64,000 nt of DNA, from NCBI GenBank assembly GCA_022842165.1, contig JALHQC010000007.1, forward strand, positions 57,689 to 121,688. The letters are read 5' to 3'. A model generated the notes under the pieces. That model searched no databases. It was not told the origin of the DNA and saw only the letters and a program-made list of their open reading frames with translations. Positions 52,540-62,482 of this stretch are shown piece by piece. The first letter of the stretch is position 1, and each line of letters begins with the position of its first letter. The stretch comes from a bacterium (lineage in GTDB: Bacteria; Pseudomonadota; Alphaproteobacteria; Rhizobiales; Aestuariivirgaceae). A program made the position numbers and the translations under genes.

Positions 52540-53250
52540 CTATTGCTCCTTGAAGCGGTAGCCAACGCCATAAAGCGTCTCGATGCCATCGAAATCGGGA
52601 TCGACGGCGTTGAATTTCTTGCGCAGCCGCTTGATGTGGCTGTCGATGGTGCGGTCGTCGACATAGACCTGGTCGTCATAGGCCGCATCCATCAGCGCAT
52701 CGCGCGACTTGACGATGCCGGGACGCTGGGCGAGCGACTGGAGGATCAGGAACTCGGTGACGGTCAGCGTCACGGGCTTGCCGTCCCAGGTGCAGGAATG
52801 GCGGTCGGGGTCCATGGCGAGCTTGCCGCGCTCGATCACCTTGGCCGCTTCGGTGGGGGCGGCACCCGGCTCACGGTTGACGATGCGGCGCATCACCGCC
52901 TTCACCCGCTCGACGAGGAGCCGCTGCGAGAACGGCTTCTTGATGAAATCGTCGGCGCCCATCTTGAGGCCGAAGAGCTCGTCGATCTCGTCATCCTTCG
53001 AGGTGAGGAAGATGACCGGCAGGTCGGATTTCTGGCGGATGCGGCGCAGGAGCTCCATCCCGTCCATGCGCGGCATCTTGATATCGAAGATGGCCATGTC
53101 GGGCGGATTGTCCTGCAGCCCCTGCAGGGCGGCAGCGCCGTCGCTGTATTTCTGGACGCTGTAGCCCTCGTTCTCGAGCGCCATGCCCACCGAGGTCAGA
53201 ATGTTGCGGTCGTCATCGACCAGGGCGATCGTCGGCATCTTCTTGTTCAT
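52540..53250 (-). CDS. chvI: Response regulator ChvI
   Basis: The 236-residue OmpR-type regulator has a receiver domain with [18 protein letters not shown] and the phospho-Asp in [18 protein letters not shown] winged-helix output domain follows, with [30 protein letters not shown] and [11 protein letters not shown]. With ChvG it controls surface polysaccharide, acid and host-related genes in Rhizobiales. The short gap of 96 bases to the divergent hugZ-like gene is the likely shared promoter. Confidence 0.95.
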   Translation of the reverse strand: MNKKMPTIALVDDDRNILTSVGMALENEGYSVQKYSDGAAALQGLQDNPPDMAIFDIKMPRMDGMELLRRIRQKSDLPVIFLTSKDDEIDELFGLKMGADDFIKKPFSQRLLVERVKAVMRRIVNREPGAAPTEAAKVIERGKLAMDPDRHSCTWDGKPVTLTVTEFLILQSLAQRPGIVKSRDALMDAAYDDQVYVDDRTIDSHIKRLRKKFNAVDPDFDGIETLYGVGYRFKEQ

Positions 53251-53346
53251 CCTTCAGGTATTCCCTTCTCTGCCACTAGGGTCGGAACTGGAACAAAATG
53301 TGGCAGTGATGATAAGTGGTCTTTGCCCCAATTGCGAGGTTTGATC

Positions 53347-54057
53347 ATGAGTGGACAGAGAAGTTTCAGCGGCACGCAAGCCCGGCGTCTGCTGCGGAAC
53401 GCCAGAACCGCCACATTGGCCAGCCTGAACGGCGATGATGGCACGCCCTATGCCTCACTGGTAAACGTCGCAACCGATGTTGACGGATGCCCGCTGGTGC
53501 TGGTTTCGACGCTGGCGTGGCATACGAAAAATCTTCTGGCCGACCCGCGCGCCAGCCTGATGGTGGCGGAACTGCCGCCGGCGGGCGACGCCCTGACCGG
53601 CGCACGGGTGACCGTCATGGGCCGCTTCGTGAAGACGGATGACCTGCAGGCGGCGCGGCGCTACCTGGCCCGCCACCCCCAGGCCGAGGGCTATGCCGGA
53701 TTCGGCGATTTCGCGTTCTGGCGGCTGGAACCCGTCCGCGCCCATGCCGTGGCGGGCTTCGGCCGCATCGAAACCATGGATGCGGATGAGGTGTTCCCCT
53801 CAGCCGATGAGATGGCCGGTCTGGAAGACAGCGCCATCGAACACCTGAACGAGGATCACGCCGACGCGGTCCAGCGCTATGCGGAAAAGCTTCTGGACGC
53901 CACGCCCGGAGGCTGGAAAATCGTCGCCATAGATACCGATGGCGCCCATTTGCGGCGCGGCGGCGATGTTTTGAGGCTGGCTTTTCCGGAGCCTGTCTAT
54001 ACAGCAGATGCGTTGCGGGAGATGTTTGCAAGCCTCGCCAGACCCACCCGGTCTTGA
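53347..54057 (+). CDS. HugZ/pyridoxamine-oxidase-like FMN- or heme-binding protein
   Basis: ATG 53347 follows GAGG, giving 236 residues. The N-terminal split barrel reads LLRNARTATLASLNGDDGTP and PLVLVSTLAWHTKNLLADPR, and the C-terminal helical DUF2470 domain has IEHLNEDHADAVQRYAEKLL. HugZ relatives bind heme or FMN, and some degrade heme. Substrate proof is absent. It lies between divergent chvI and downstream pckA on the same strand. Confidence 0.85.
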   Translation: MSGQRSFSGTQARRLLRNARTATLASLNGDDGTPYASLVNVATDVDGCPLVLVSTLAWHTKNLLADPRASLMVAELPPAGDALTGARVTVMGRFVKTDDLQAARRYLARHPQAEGYAGFGDFAFWRLEPVRAHAVAGFGRIETMDADEVFPSADEMAGLEDSAIEHLNEDHADAVQRYAEKLLDATPGGWKIVAIDTDGAHLRRGGDVLRLAFPEPVYTADALREMFASLARPTRS

Positions 54058-54217
54058 GCCGCAAACCCCAGATTCTTGAGGTACGATACCGCAAAAATAT
54101 GATGTGAAGTTAGCTTTACAGCATCTTTTTCCTTGCAGGAACGTTCCCTCCGGTCATAGAGTTGCGCAATCACCCCGCCGAACAGTTGCAGCCGAACCGT
54201 CTTGATGGAGCCCTTGC

Positions 54218-55825
<1,608 letters not shown>

Positions 55826-55859
55826 ATCTCACGGCCCCGCTTGGCTGATCGGGCTTTCC

Positions 55860-56459
55860 TCAGGCGGGCTCGTGCTCGATGCAGATGCGCTGCGAATCGG
55901 ATTTCGACAGCGGAACGTCCAGCAGCATGCACTGGTGCGGCCCGGCGGGGTCGGCGCTGCGGCCCTTTTCGCGGAAAAACCGGCAACTGGCGCAGAGGCC
56001 GAAGCTCTTGACCTGGCCGCGCGCGATTTCGCTGGCCAGAAGTTCCTTCAGGCCCTTGGCAAGCCGGCGGCGCGTCTTGCCGCCAAGGCTGCCGACGCCT
56101 TCGGCCAGATGTTTCCACGGGTCCCGTGTGAGAGCGTCCCTGCCCCTCGGCGTCAGCATCAGCGACACGGAACGCTTCTGGCCGATCCGCTCCGTCTTGG
56201 TGATGAAGCCCTTGCGTTCGAGGGCCATCACGGTCTGCGAGATCGTGCCCTTGGTGGCGCGGAGATATTGCGTTAGCGCGCCGGGCGAATTGGAATAGCC
56301 ATTGGCGCGGTTCAGGTAACGCAGCGCCTCCCACTGGGCGGGGTTGAGGCCATCGTCATGTTCCCGGGATCGGACCAGCCGCGCCAGCCGCTCCAGCGGC
56401 CAGACGATCATCTCGGGCGCTACGTCTTCATCATCACCCGCCATCGCCATCCCTCCCAT
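55860..56459 (-). CDS. MarR-family regulator with a four-Cys C-terminal extension
   Basis: Starts at 56459, 56450 or 56444 are possible, and GGGAGGG lies close upstream of the inner ones. The protein is about 195-200 residues. The winged helix is LNPAQWEALRYLNRANGYS then ALTQYLRATKGTISQTVMAL and RKGFITKTERIGQKRSVSL. After it comes FGLCASCRFFRE, PHQCMLL and SQRICIEHEPA: four cysteines arranged CxxC...C...C. This suggests a metal, Fe-S or redox sensor that ordinary MarR proteins lack. The gene is divergent from a secreted protein and its promoter region is rich in palindromes. Confidence 0.85.
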   Translation of the reverse strand: MGGMAMAGDDEDVAPEMIVWPLERLARLVRSREHDDGLNPAQWEALRYLNRANGYSNSPGALTQYLRATKGTISQTVMALERKGFITKTERIGQKRSVSLMLTPRGRDALTRDPWKHLAEGVGSLGGKTRRRLAKGLKELLASEIARGQVKSFGLCASCRFFREKGRSADPAGPHQCMLLDVPLSKSDSQRICIEHEPA

Positions 56460-56487
56460 TGGTATCGAGTCGAGATCATACTTGCAT

Positions 56488-56499
56488 AAGTGATCACTT
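56488..56499. promoter_or_regulatory. Perfect 12-base palindrome in the MarR promoter region
   Basis: AAGTGATCACTT lies 29 bases upstream of the outermost MarR start, between the divergent genes. A MarR dimer could bind it. A nearby GTATCGA-G-TCGAGAT (56462-56476) is a weaker version of the second palindrome. Confidence 0.45.
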
Positions 56500-56518
56500 C
56501 GTGCGAGATGCAATCTAT

Positions 56519-56537
56519 CAGTATCGAATCGATACTG
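56519..56537. promoter_or_regulatory. Nine-base-arm palindrome ahead of the secreted protein gene
   Basis: CAGTATCGA-A-TCGATACTG is a perfect inverted repeat ending 23 bases before ATG 56561. Size and place fit a MarR operator covering the promoter, so the regulator probably represses this gene and itself. Confidence 0.6.
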
Positions 56538-56560
56538 ACATATGATTTGGGAGGAATGAC

Positions 56561-57277
56561 ATGAAAAACGCTGCCCTGACCCTTGCCGCCGCTGTGCTCC
56601 TGCCCGCTTCAGCCCTGGCCGGGGCGATCGAAAGCCCTTCAAATCCGAAGGTAAACCCGCATTTCGACATTGTGCGTGCTGCCGTGACGGCCGGAGACGG
56701 GCAGTTGAAGTTCGAAATCAGGCTGGCCGGAGCTGCCGGTGCCGAGACCCCGGCCTCGACCGGAGCCATGCTGGGAAGTGGAGTTTTTGCCTATGTCTGG
56801 CCAACCAGTCTCGACTCTTCCGCTGTTGGTTTCGAACCGAAACAAGGGATTCTGGCGCTGGCAGTGACCGCGCATCCCGACTTCGACGATACCCCGAACT
56901 ACGATGAGGATGGCGATGGCAACGCCGCCAACGACGGCAAGACCTGGCACAGCCACTGGGTGGTTCTCGCCAAGGATGCGGCCTGCAAAGCCGGCCTCAA
57001 GGTACAGGACATTGCCCCGGGCGTGAGCGTGAAACTGCCGGTCACCGCGCCCGGCGTGCCCTTGCTGCTCGACAGCCCGGATATCCGCCCGGCGCTCGAG
57101 GGCGCCTCCGTCACGCTTTCCGTGCCGATGCCGGAAGGCGGCGAGGCCATGTCCTTCGACGGCGTGGCGGCAGGCCTCCGGGTCAACACCACGATGGCGG
57201 CGCCCCTCCTGTGCGTGACGGACGTCTTCAAGGTGGCATCCGGCGATCTCAGCCTGCCGGGCAAGGTCTCCCCCTGA
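56561..57277 (+). CDS. Secreted hypothetical protein under likely MarR control
   Basis: ATG follows GGGAGGA. Residues 1-20 (MKNAALTLAAAVLLPASALA) are a signal peptide with ALA cleavage. The mature 218 residues are beta-rich, with an Asp-rich loop DEDGDGNAANDG and a histidine motif TWHSHWVVLAKDAAC, and two cysteines that could form a disulfide. It may bind a metal through these residues. I do not recognise the family. It is the divergent partner of the Cys-rich MarR regulator. Confidence 0.82.
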   Translation: MKNAALTLAAAVLLPASALAGAIESPSNPKVNPHFDIVRAAVTAGDGQLKFEIRLAGAAGAETPASTGAMLGSGVFAYVWPTSLDSSAVGFEPKQGILALAVTAHPDFDDTPNYDEDGDGNAANDGKTWHSHWVVLAKDAACKAGLKVQDIAPGVSVKLPVTAPGVPLLLDSPDIRPALEGASVTLSVPMPEGGEAMSFDGVAAGLRVNTTMAAPLLCVTDVFKVASGDLSLPGKVSP

Positions 57278-57281
57278 GGGC

Positions 57282-58766
57282 TCAGACCTCGACGAAGGCT
57301 TTCACCGCGCCGCGCTCCGTTGCGGTCAGGTGAAGCCCGTGCTTGGTGCGGCGGTGGAGGATGTCTTCCGCCGTCACCGCCCATTCCTCGGCCTTGAGGT
57401 AGGCGATCTCCCGCTCATACAGCAATCCGCCGAAGTGCCGGCCGAGGCCCGTCAGGTCCTGCGCGCCGCCGATGATCTTCGCGGCCCTCGTGCCGTAAAG
57501 CCGCGCATAGTGCCGTGCCAGGGCTTCCGGCAGCCACGGGTGCCGCTGCTGGAACTCGCCAAGGAAGCGATCGAAATCCGCGCCCGGCATGTCGCCGCCC
57601 GGAAGCGGAGCGGTAGCAGTCCAGCCTTCCTTCATGCCGGGAAAGAACGGTTTCAGCTTGTCGAGCGCGTGTTCGGCAAGCTTGCGATAGGTGGTGATCT
57701 TGCCGCCGAACACCGAGAGGAGCGGCGGCGTTCCCTCGACGTCGAACACATAGTCACGCGTGACGGCGGAAGGATTGGCCGCATTGTCGTCATAGAGCGG
57801 CCGCACGCCCGAGAACTGGTGGATGATCGCTTCCTTCTTGACGGCAACCTTGAGGTAGCGGTTCACGGCGGCGAGCAGATAATCGATCTCGCGGTCCTCG
57901 ATCGCCACATCCTCGGCCTGGCCGTCATAGGGAATGTCGGTGGTGCCGATCAGGGCCATGTTGCCCTCGTAAGGGTTGACGAAGATCACGCGCTTGTCGT
58001 GGTTCTGGAACAGATAGGCCTGTGGGCCTTCCCAGAATTTCGGCACGATGATATGGCTGCCCTTGACGAGACGGACACGCCGCGCCGAGTTGGAGCCGAC
58101 AACGCCATTGATGATGTTCTCGACCCACGGCCCCGCCGCATTGGCGATGGCCTTGGCGCTGGTTCTTGAAACAGTCCCATCCGCGCTGCGGAATTCCACG
58201 TCCCAGTGATCGCCGTTTCGCCGTGCCGACGTGGCGGCGGTGCGCGTCATCACTTTTACGCCGCGCTCACGTGCATCGAGTGCGTTGAGGGAGACGAGAC
58301 GGGCATCATCCACCCAGCAATCGGAATATTCAAACGCACGCGTGAAATCTGCCTTGATTGGCTTTCCTTCCGGATCGCGCGTGAGATCGATCTTGCGGCA
58401 GCCGGGGAGTTTGTTCCGGCCGCCCAGATGATCGTAGAGGAACAGGCCAAGGCGGACGAGCCATGCGGGCCGCTGATCGGGTGAATGCGGCAGCACGAAG
58501 CGCATGGGCCACACGATGTGGGGCGCGGCGTTCAGCAGCACCTCGCGCTCGATCAGCGCTTCGCGCACCAGGCGGAACTCGTAATATTCGAGATAGCGCA
58601 AGCCCCCATGGATGAGCTTGCCCGAGCGCGATGACGTGCCCTGCGCGAGATCATCCTTCTCGCAGAGGATGACGGACAAGCCCCGCCCCGCCGCATCGCG
58701 CGCGATGCCGGCACCATTGATGCCGCCACCGATGACCACGAGATCGACGGGCGCGAGCTCTCGCAT
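57282..58766 (-). CDS. GlpD/EryB-like FAD-dependent polyol-phosphate dehydrogenase
   Basis: I prefer ATG 58766 (MRELAPVDLVVIGGG); a GTG at 58784 overlaps the upstream stop. The 494 residues show LVVIGGGINGAGIARDAAGR (FAD), AQGTSSRSGKLIHGGLRYLE, NAAGPWVENII, LIGTTDIPYDG and SVFGGKITTYRKLAEHAL, the glycerol-3-phosphate dehydrogenase pattern. EryB, which oxidises erythritol phosphate, is a close relative of similar size. With an EryA-like kinase in the operon, a polyol phosphate other than glycerol-3-phosphate is likely but unproven. It is the last gene of the operon. Confidence 0.9.
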   Translation of the reverse strand: MRELAPVDLVVIGGGINGAGIARDAAGRGLSVILCEKDDLAQGTSSRSGKLIHGGLRYLEYYEFRLVREALIEREVLLNAAPHIVWPMRFVLPHSPDQRPAWLVRLGLFLYDHLGGRNKLPGCRKIDLTRDPEGKPIKADFTRAFEYSDCWVDDARLVSLNALDARERGVKVMTRTAATSARRNGDHWDVEFRSADGTVSRTSAKAIANAAGPWVENIINGVVGSNSARRVRLVKGSHIIVPKFWEGPQAYLFQNHDKRVIFVNPYEGNMALIGTTDIPYDGQAEDVAIEDREIDYLLAAVNRYLKVAVKKEAIIHQFSGVRPLYDDNAANPSAVTRDYVFDVEGTPPLLSVFGGKITTYRKLAEHALDKLKPFFPGMKEGWTATAPLPGGDMPGADFDRFLGEFQQRHPWLPEALARHYARLYGTRAAKIIGGAQDLTGLGRHFGGLLYEREIAYLKAEEWAVTAEDILHRRTKHGLHLTATERGAVKAFVEV

Positions 58767-58777
58767 CGCCAGATGCC

Positions 58778-59821
58778 TCAGCACCTGTTGAGGGCAGGCT
58801 CGCCTGCAAGATAGCGGCGCACTTCTTCAGCAGCCAGGCCCGCCGCATAGCTCACCGTCTTCACCGATGCACCCGCGATGTGGGGGGTGAGCGTCACGTT
58901 CGGAAGCTTGAGGAAGCGGTTGTCGGGGGGCACCGGCTCGACGTCGAAGGTTTCCAGCATCGCACCGCGCAGATGATTGGTGGCAAGCGCCTCGTAGAGA
59001 TCGTCGTAGTTGACCAGCGGCCCGCGCGCGGTATTGATGAAGTAGGAGCCCTTCTTCATCTGGGCGAGCGTTTCAGCGTTGATCATCTTCGTCGTCTCCG
59101 CCGTCACGCGCGGATGCAGCGACACGACATCGGAGTCTGCCAGCACGCGCTCCAGCGAACACTGGATCACGCCGTCGTTCAGGTCATCGGCCGAGAGTTG
59201 CACATAAGGATCGCTGACGAGGATGCGGCAGCCAAAGGCTTTCAGGAACTTGACGACGCGCCGCCCGACTTCGCCATAGCCGATGAGGCCGACGGTCATC
59301 TCGGATAATTCCTGGCCCGCGATGTCGGCGCGGTAGAGGTCGCCGCGATAGATGCCGGCCCGCATCGCATCGTGCCCGCGCGTGATGTTCCGCGTCTCGG
59401 CGAGGATCGCGCCGATGGTGAACTCGGCAACCGCACTTGCATTGCGGCCCGGCGTGTTGACGACGAGGATGCCGCGCTCGCGTGCCGCCTTCATGTCGAT
59501 GTTGACCGGCCCGCCGCGCGACACCGCCACGAACTTGAGGTTCGGCAAGCGGTCCATCATCGCGGCTGAGAGCGGTGCCAGTTGCGTCACCAGCATCTCG
59601 GCATCGCCCGTCATCCCGACGATCTGGTCGGCATTGCCCATATATTCCTTGAGCCCGTCCATGCCTTCGACGGCATAGCCATGCTCCATCGGCTCGTCCG
59701 GCCATTGCAGGGTGTGGGGCGTGATGTCGATCTCGAACAGCCGGCAGCGCTCGCGGATCGCCGTCTCGAACATCGAGGTGAGCATGAAGAGATCGCCGAT
59801 GATGGAGAGTTTACGAGGCAC
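58778..59821 (-). CDS. D-isomer-specific 2-hydroxyacid dehydrogenase
   Basis: GTG 59821 (VPRKLSIIGDLF) overlaps the kinase end by 11 bases, giving 347 residues; the frame upstream only overlaps the kinase. The NAD domain has TVGLIGYGEVGRRVVKFLKA, then DVVSLHPRVTAETTKMI, KKGSYFINTARGPLVNYDDL (catalytic Arg region) and LTPHIAGASVKTV with the catalytic His. This is the SerA/glyoxylate reductase family. Its place between a sugar kinase and a polyol-phosphate dehydrogenase suggests action on a hydroxy or keto acid in the same pathway. Confidence 0.9.
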   Translation of the reverse strand: MPRKLSIIGDLFMLTSMFETAIRERCRLFEIDITPHTLQWPDEPMEHGYAVEGMDGLKEYMGNADQIVGMTGDAEMLVTQLAPLSAAMMDRLPNLKFVAVSRGGPVNIDMKAARERGILVVNTPGRNASAVAEFTIGAILAETRNITRGHDAMRAGIYRGDLYRADIAGQELSEMTVGLIGYGEVGRRVVKFLKAFGCRILVSDPYVQLSADDLNDGVIQCSLERVLADSDVVSLHPRVTAETTKMINAETLAQMKKGSYFINTARGPLVNYDDLYEALATNHLRGAMLETFDVEPVPPDNRFLKLPNVTLTPHIAGASVKTVSYAAGLAAEEVRRYLAGEPALNRC

Positions 59822-61367
59822 GGTTCGCCACCATGGAGCGCCAGAGGGGTCGCATTTTTTCGCGGGTTTCCTTGTAGATCGAGAAGGCCCCGTCATAGGG
59901 GCCGGTGAGGGTTGGATCGGGTTCGGTGACCTTGCCCAGCAGCGGGTCGACCCACTGCGCCACGCAAGCCGCCATATCGGGGTAGAGCTTCTGCTGCACG
60001 GCGCCCATCATGGCGGCACCGGCGGCCCCTGCTTCCTCGCGCTGCACCGAGCGTACACGCGCCTTCAAGACGCTGGCCAGCATGACACGGAGTGCAGTGG
60101 AGCGTGCAGCGCCACCGGTGATGCGAACTTCCTGCGGAATGTCGCCCATCGCGGCGTAGCAATCGCGCGACGCAAAGCACAGGCCTTCGAAGACGCCGCG
60201 CATCATGTCGGCATAGCCCATGCCGAGCTCGAGGCCGGAAAACATGGCGCGTGCGGCGGGCTCCATTACCGGGCCGCGCTCGCCGGCCTGGCTGATATAG
60301 GGATGATAGATGACGCGCGCCGGGCCAGCCGCCATGATCCGCTCGTCGAGACCCTTGATGAGATCGGAACGGCTGCGCTCCACGCCTTCATGCTTCAGCA
60401 CATCGCGGGCAAGATCCAAGAGCCAGTCGATGTTGAGCGTCGATGCCATATTCGACTGGATCTGCGCATACATGCCGGGCACCGGGAAAGCCATGGTATA
60501 GCCCGAGAGTTCTGAATTGAGCCGCACATGCGCCGCTGAAGGCGCGATCTTCATGTGCATGCCGGTGGAGCCGACGATGGTGCAGCCGGTCCTGCCTTCG
60601 GGGTCGAACAAGCCGCCGCCAAGTCCGGTGCAGAGAACGTCCACATAGCCAAGCGTGATCGGCGTTCCCGCTTTCAGGCCCGTAAGCGCTGCTGCTTCGG
60701 CCGTCAGCCCTCCGGCCTGTTGCGTGCCCTCCACCATCTCGGGCAGCAGGCGCTTCGACTCTCCTGCGCCCAGCACGTCGAGGATATGCGGCGCATAGGT
60801 GCGCGTCTCATATTGGCCGAATGTGAAGTTCGCTTCCGAAGGATCGGTGCGGCGGTCGCCCGTCAGCTTGAAGTAAAGCCAGTCCTTGCAATGGAAAGAC
60901 GTCGTGGCACGCGCCAGCACTTCGGGCCGGTGCCTGGTCATCCAGGCGAGCTGCGTGCTCATCTGGCAGGCGTTGACGCCCGTGCCGGTGCGCTTGTAGT
61001 GCGCGAGGTATTCAGGATGCTGCGTGAAACCTTCCGCGATCGCGGCCGAGCGCGCATCGAGCCACAGCCAGGCGGGGGCAGCGGGTTCGCCTGCCTTGTC
61101 GACAAGCCACATGCCGTCGCCTTGGCCCGTCACCGATATGGCGATGAGGCGTTGGGCGAGGTTGGGGATTTTCTCCGTCAGCTGCTTCAGCGTCGCGGCG
61201 GCATCGACCCAGGTGCGCGCCATGTCCTGTTCGGCACCGCCATCGGGAAATGTCTTGTAGATATTCGGGATCGCGGCGGATGCGATCTGCTCTCCGCCCG
61301 CCGTGAAGGCGACGGACTTGATGACGGAGGTGCCCGCATCGATGCCGATGAGGATGCCGTCGGTCAT
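59811..61367 (-). CDS. FGGY-family carbohydrate kinase, erythritol-kinase-like
   Basis: The ATG overlaps the stop of the upstream ATPase gene (ATGA). The 518-residue kinase has ILIGIDAGTSVIKSVAFTA (phosphate loop), ISVTGQGDGMWLVD, AWLWLDARSA, SFHCKDWLYFKLTGD with catalytic-domain features, and RITGGAARSTALRVMLASVL near the C-terminus. The start GIDAGTSVIK resembles EryA rather than GlpK, which has DQGTTSSR. It phosphorylates a polyol or sugar, likely the compound taken up by the ABC transporter. Substrate call is by resemblance only. Confidence 0.88.
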   Translation of the reverse strand: MTDGILIGIDAGTSVIKSVAFTAGGEQIASAAIPNIYKTFPDGGAEQDMARTWVDAAATLKQLTEKIPNLAQRLIAISVTGQGDGMWLVDKAGEPAAPAWLWLDARSAAIAEGFTQHPEYLAHYKRTGTGVNACQMSTQLAWMTRHRPEVLARATTSFHCKDWLYFKLTGDRRTDPSEANFTFGQYETRTYAPHILDVLGAGESKRLLPEMVEGTQQAGGLTAEAAALTGLKAGTPITLGYVDVLCTGLGGGLFDPEGRTGCTIVGSTGMHMKIAPSAAHVRLNSELSGYTMAFPVPGMYAQIQSNMASTLNIDWLLDLARDVLKHEGVERSRSDLIKGLDERIMAAGPARVIYHPYISQAGERGPVMEPAARAMFSGLELGMGYADMMRGVFEGLCFASRDCYAAMGDIPQEVRITGGAARSTALRVMLASVLKARVRSVQREEAGAAGAAMMGAVQQKLYPDMAACVAQWVDPLLGKVTEPDPTLTGPYDGAFSIYKETREKMRPLWRSMVANRAS

Positions 61368-62482
61368 GCGAGGCTCCCGCCATGCGAGATGGCCTTGCCG
61401 CTGTCGGGATCGAAGAGATGCAGATCGGCAGCGGCAACGCTCAAGGACATGTCGCTGCCGGGTTTCTGCGACACGCGATCATGCGCGACGGAAACGATGG
61501 TGCGCCCCGCGACGTCGACGGCCACATGCGTCTGGTCGCCCAACCATTGGCAGGCCATGACCTTGCCCTTGATGGGCCCGTCACCGATGTGCAGCGCATG
61601 CGGCCTGATGCCGAGCGCGACGCGCTTTGTCTTTGAGAGTGCATTGCGCACGGCGGCCGAGAGTTCGCCCACCGGATAGCTAAGCTGCGTGCCGCCGTCG
61701 ATCGCGAAACTGAGCGTCTTCGCATCAGCCGCAACGGCTGCGTTGAAAACATTCATCGGCGGCTCGCCGATGAATGTGCCGGTATAAAGATTGGCGGGGC
61801 GGGCTTTGAGTTCGGCAGGCGTTGCATATTGCTGCAGCTCGCCACCTTCCATCACCGCGATCCGGTCGGCCAGCGCATTGGCCTCGGTCTGGTCATGCGT
61901 GACGAGGATGGTCGTGCACCTGTGTTCGCGCAGGTAATGCTTGATGCGGCCGCGCAGGATGGCGCGGAGCTGCGGCTCCAGTTGGCCCATCGGCTCGTCC
62001 AGCAAATAGAGTGCGGCATTGCGCACCAATGCACGGCCGAGGCTGGCGCGCTGCTGTTGGCCGCCCGAAACGGAGGAGGGGTATTTGTTGAGGATGTCGG
62101 AAATCTCCAGCATCTCGGCCATGGCCTTGACGCGCGACTGCTGTTCTCCTGCAGAGAGCTTCGAGGACTTCAGCGCAAACGCCATGTTCTCGCCGATCGT
62201 CAGCGGCGGATAGAGCGAATAGGCCTCAAACGCCATGGCGACACCGCGTTGCGCGGGGGCAAGGGCATGGATGGCGCGGCCATCGAGCGTGATGGTGCCG
62301 TTCGAGACATCCTCGAAACCGGCGATCATGCGCAGCGTCGAGGTCTTGCCGCAGCCGGATGATCCGAGCAGCGCCACGATCTCCCCGGGCTGCACTGTCA
62401 GGTCGAGAGACTTCACCGCATGCACGGCGGATTTCCGCGAGCGGTAGATCTTGTCGACCTTCGATATGACAAGTTCACCCAT
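61364..62482 (-). CDS. ABC transporter ATPase, GlpT-like
   Basis: ATG 62482 (MGELVISKVDKIYRS) overlaps the previous stop by eight bases, giving 372 residues. Walker A is LLGSSGCGKTSTLRMI, the signature SSVSGGQQQRASLGRALV, Walker B LYLLDEPMGQLEPQLR and the H-loop LVTHDQTEA. The Q-loop is changed: MAFEAYSLYPPLT has Glu where MalK-type ATPases have Gln. A C-terminal TOBE-type domain follows. With the neighbouring ATPase it probably forms a heterodimer, as in the two-ATPase glycerol transporter GlpSTPQV of Rhizobium. Confidence 0.9.
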   Translation of the reverse strand: MGELVISKVDKIYRSRKSAVHAVKSLDLTVQPGEIVALLGSSGCGKTSTLRMIAGFEDVSNGTITLDGRAIHALAPAQRGVAMAFEAYSLYPPLTIGENMAFALKSSKLSAGEQQSRVKAMAEMLEISDILNKYPSSVSGGQQQRASLGRALVRNAALYLLDEPMGQLEPQLRAILRGRIKHYLREHRCTTILVTHDQTEANALADRIAVMEGGELQQYATPAELKARPANLYTGTFIGEPPMNVFNAAVAADAKTLSFAIDGGTQLSYPVGELSAAVRNALSKTKRVALGIRPHALHIGDGPIKGKVMACQWLGDQTHVAVDVAGRTIVSVAHDRVSQKPGSDMSLSVAAADLHLFDPDSGKAISHGGSLA

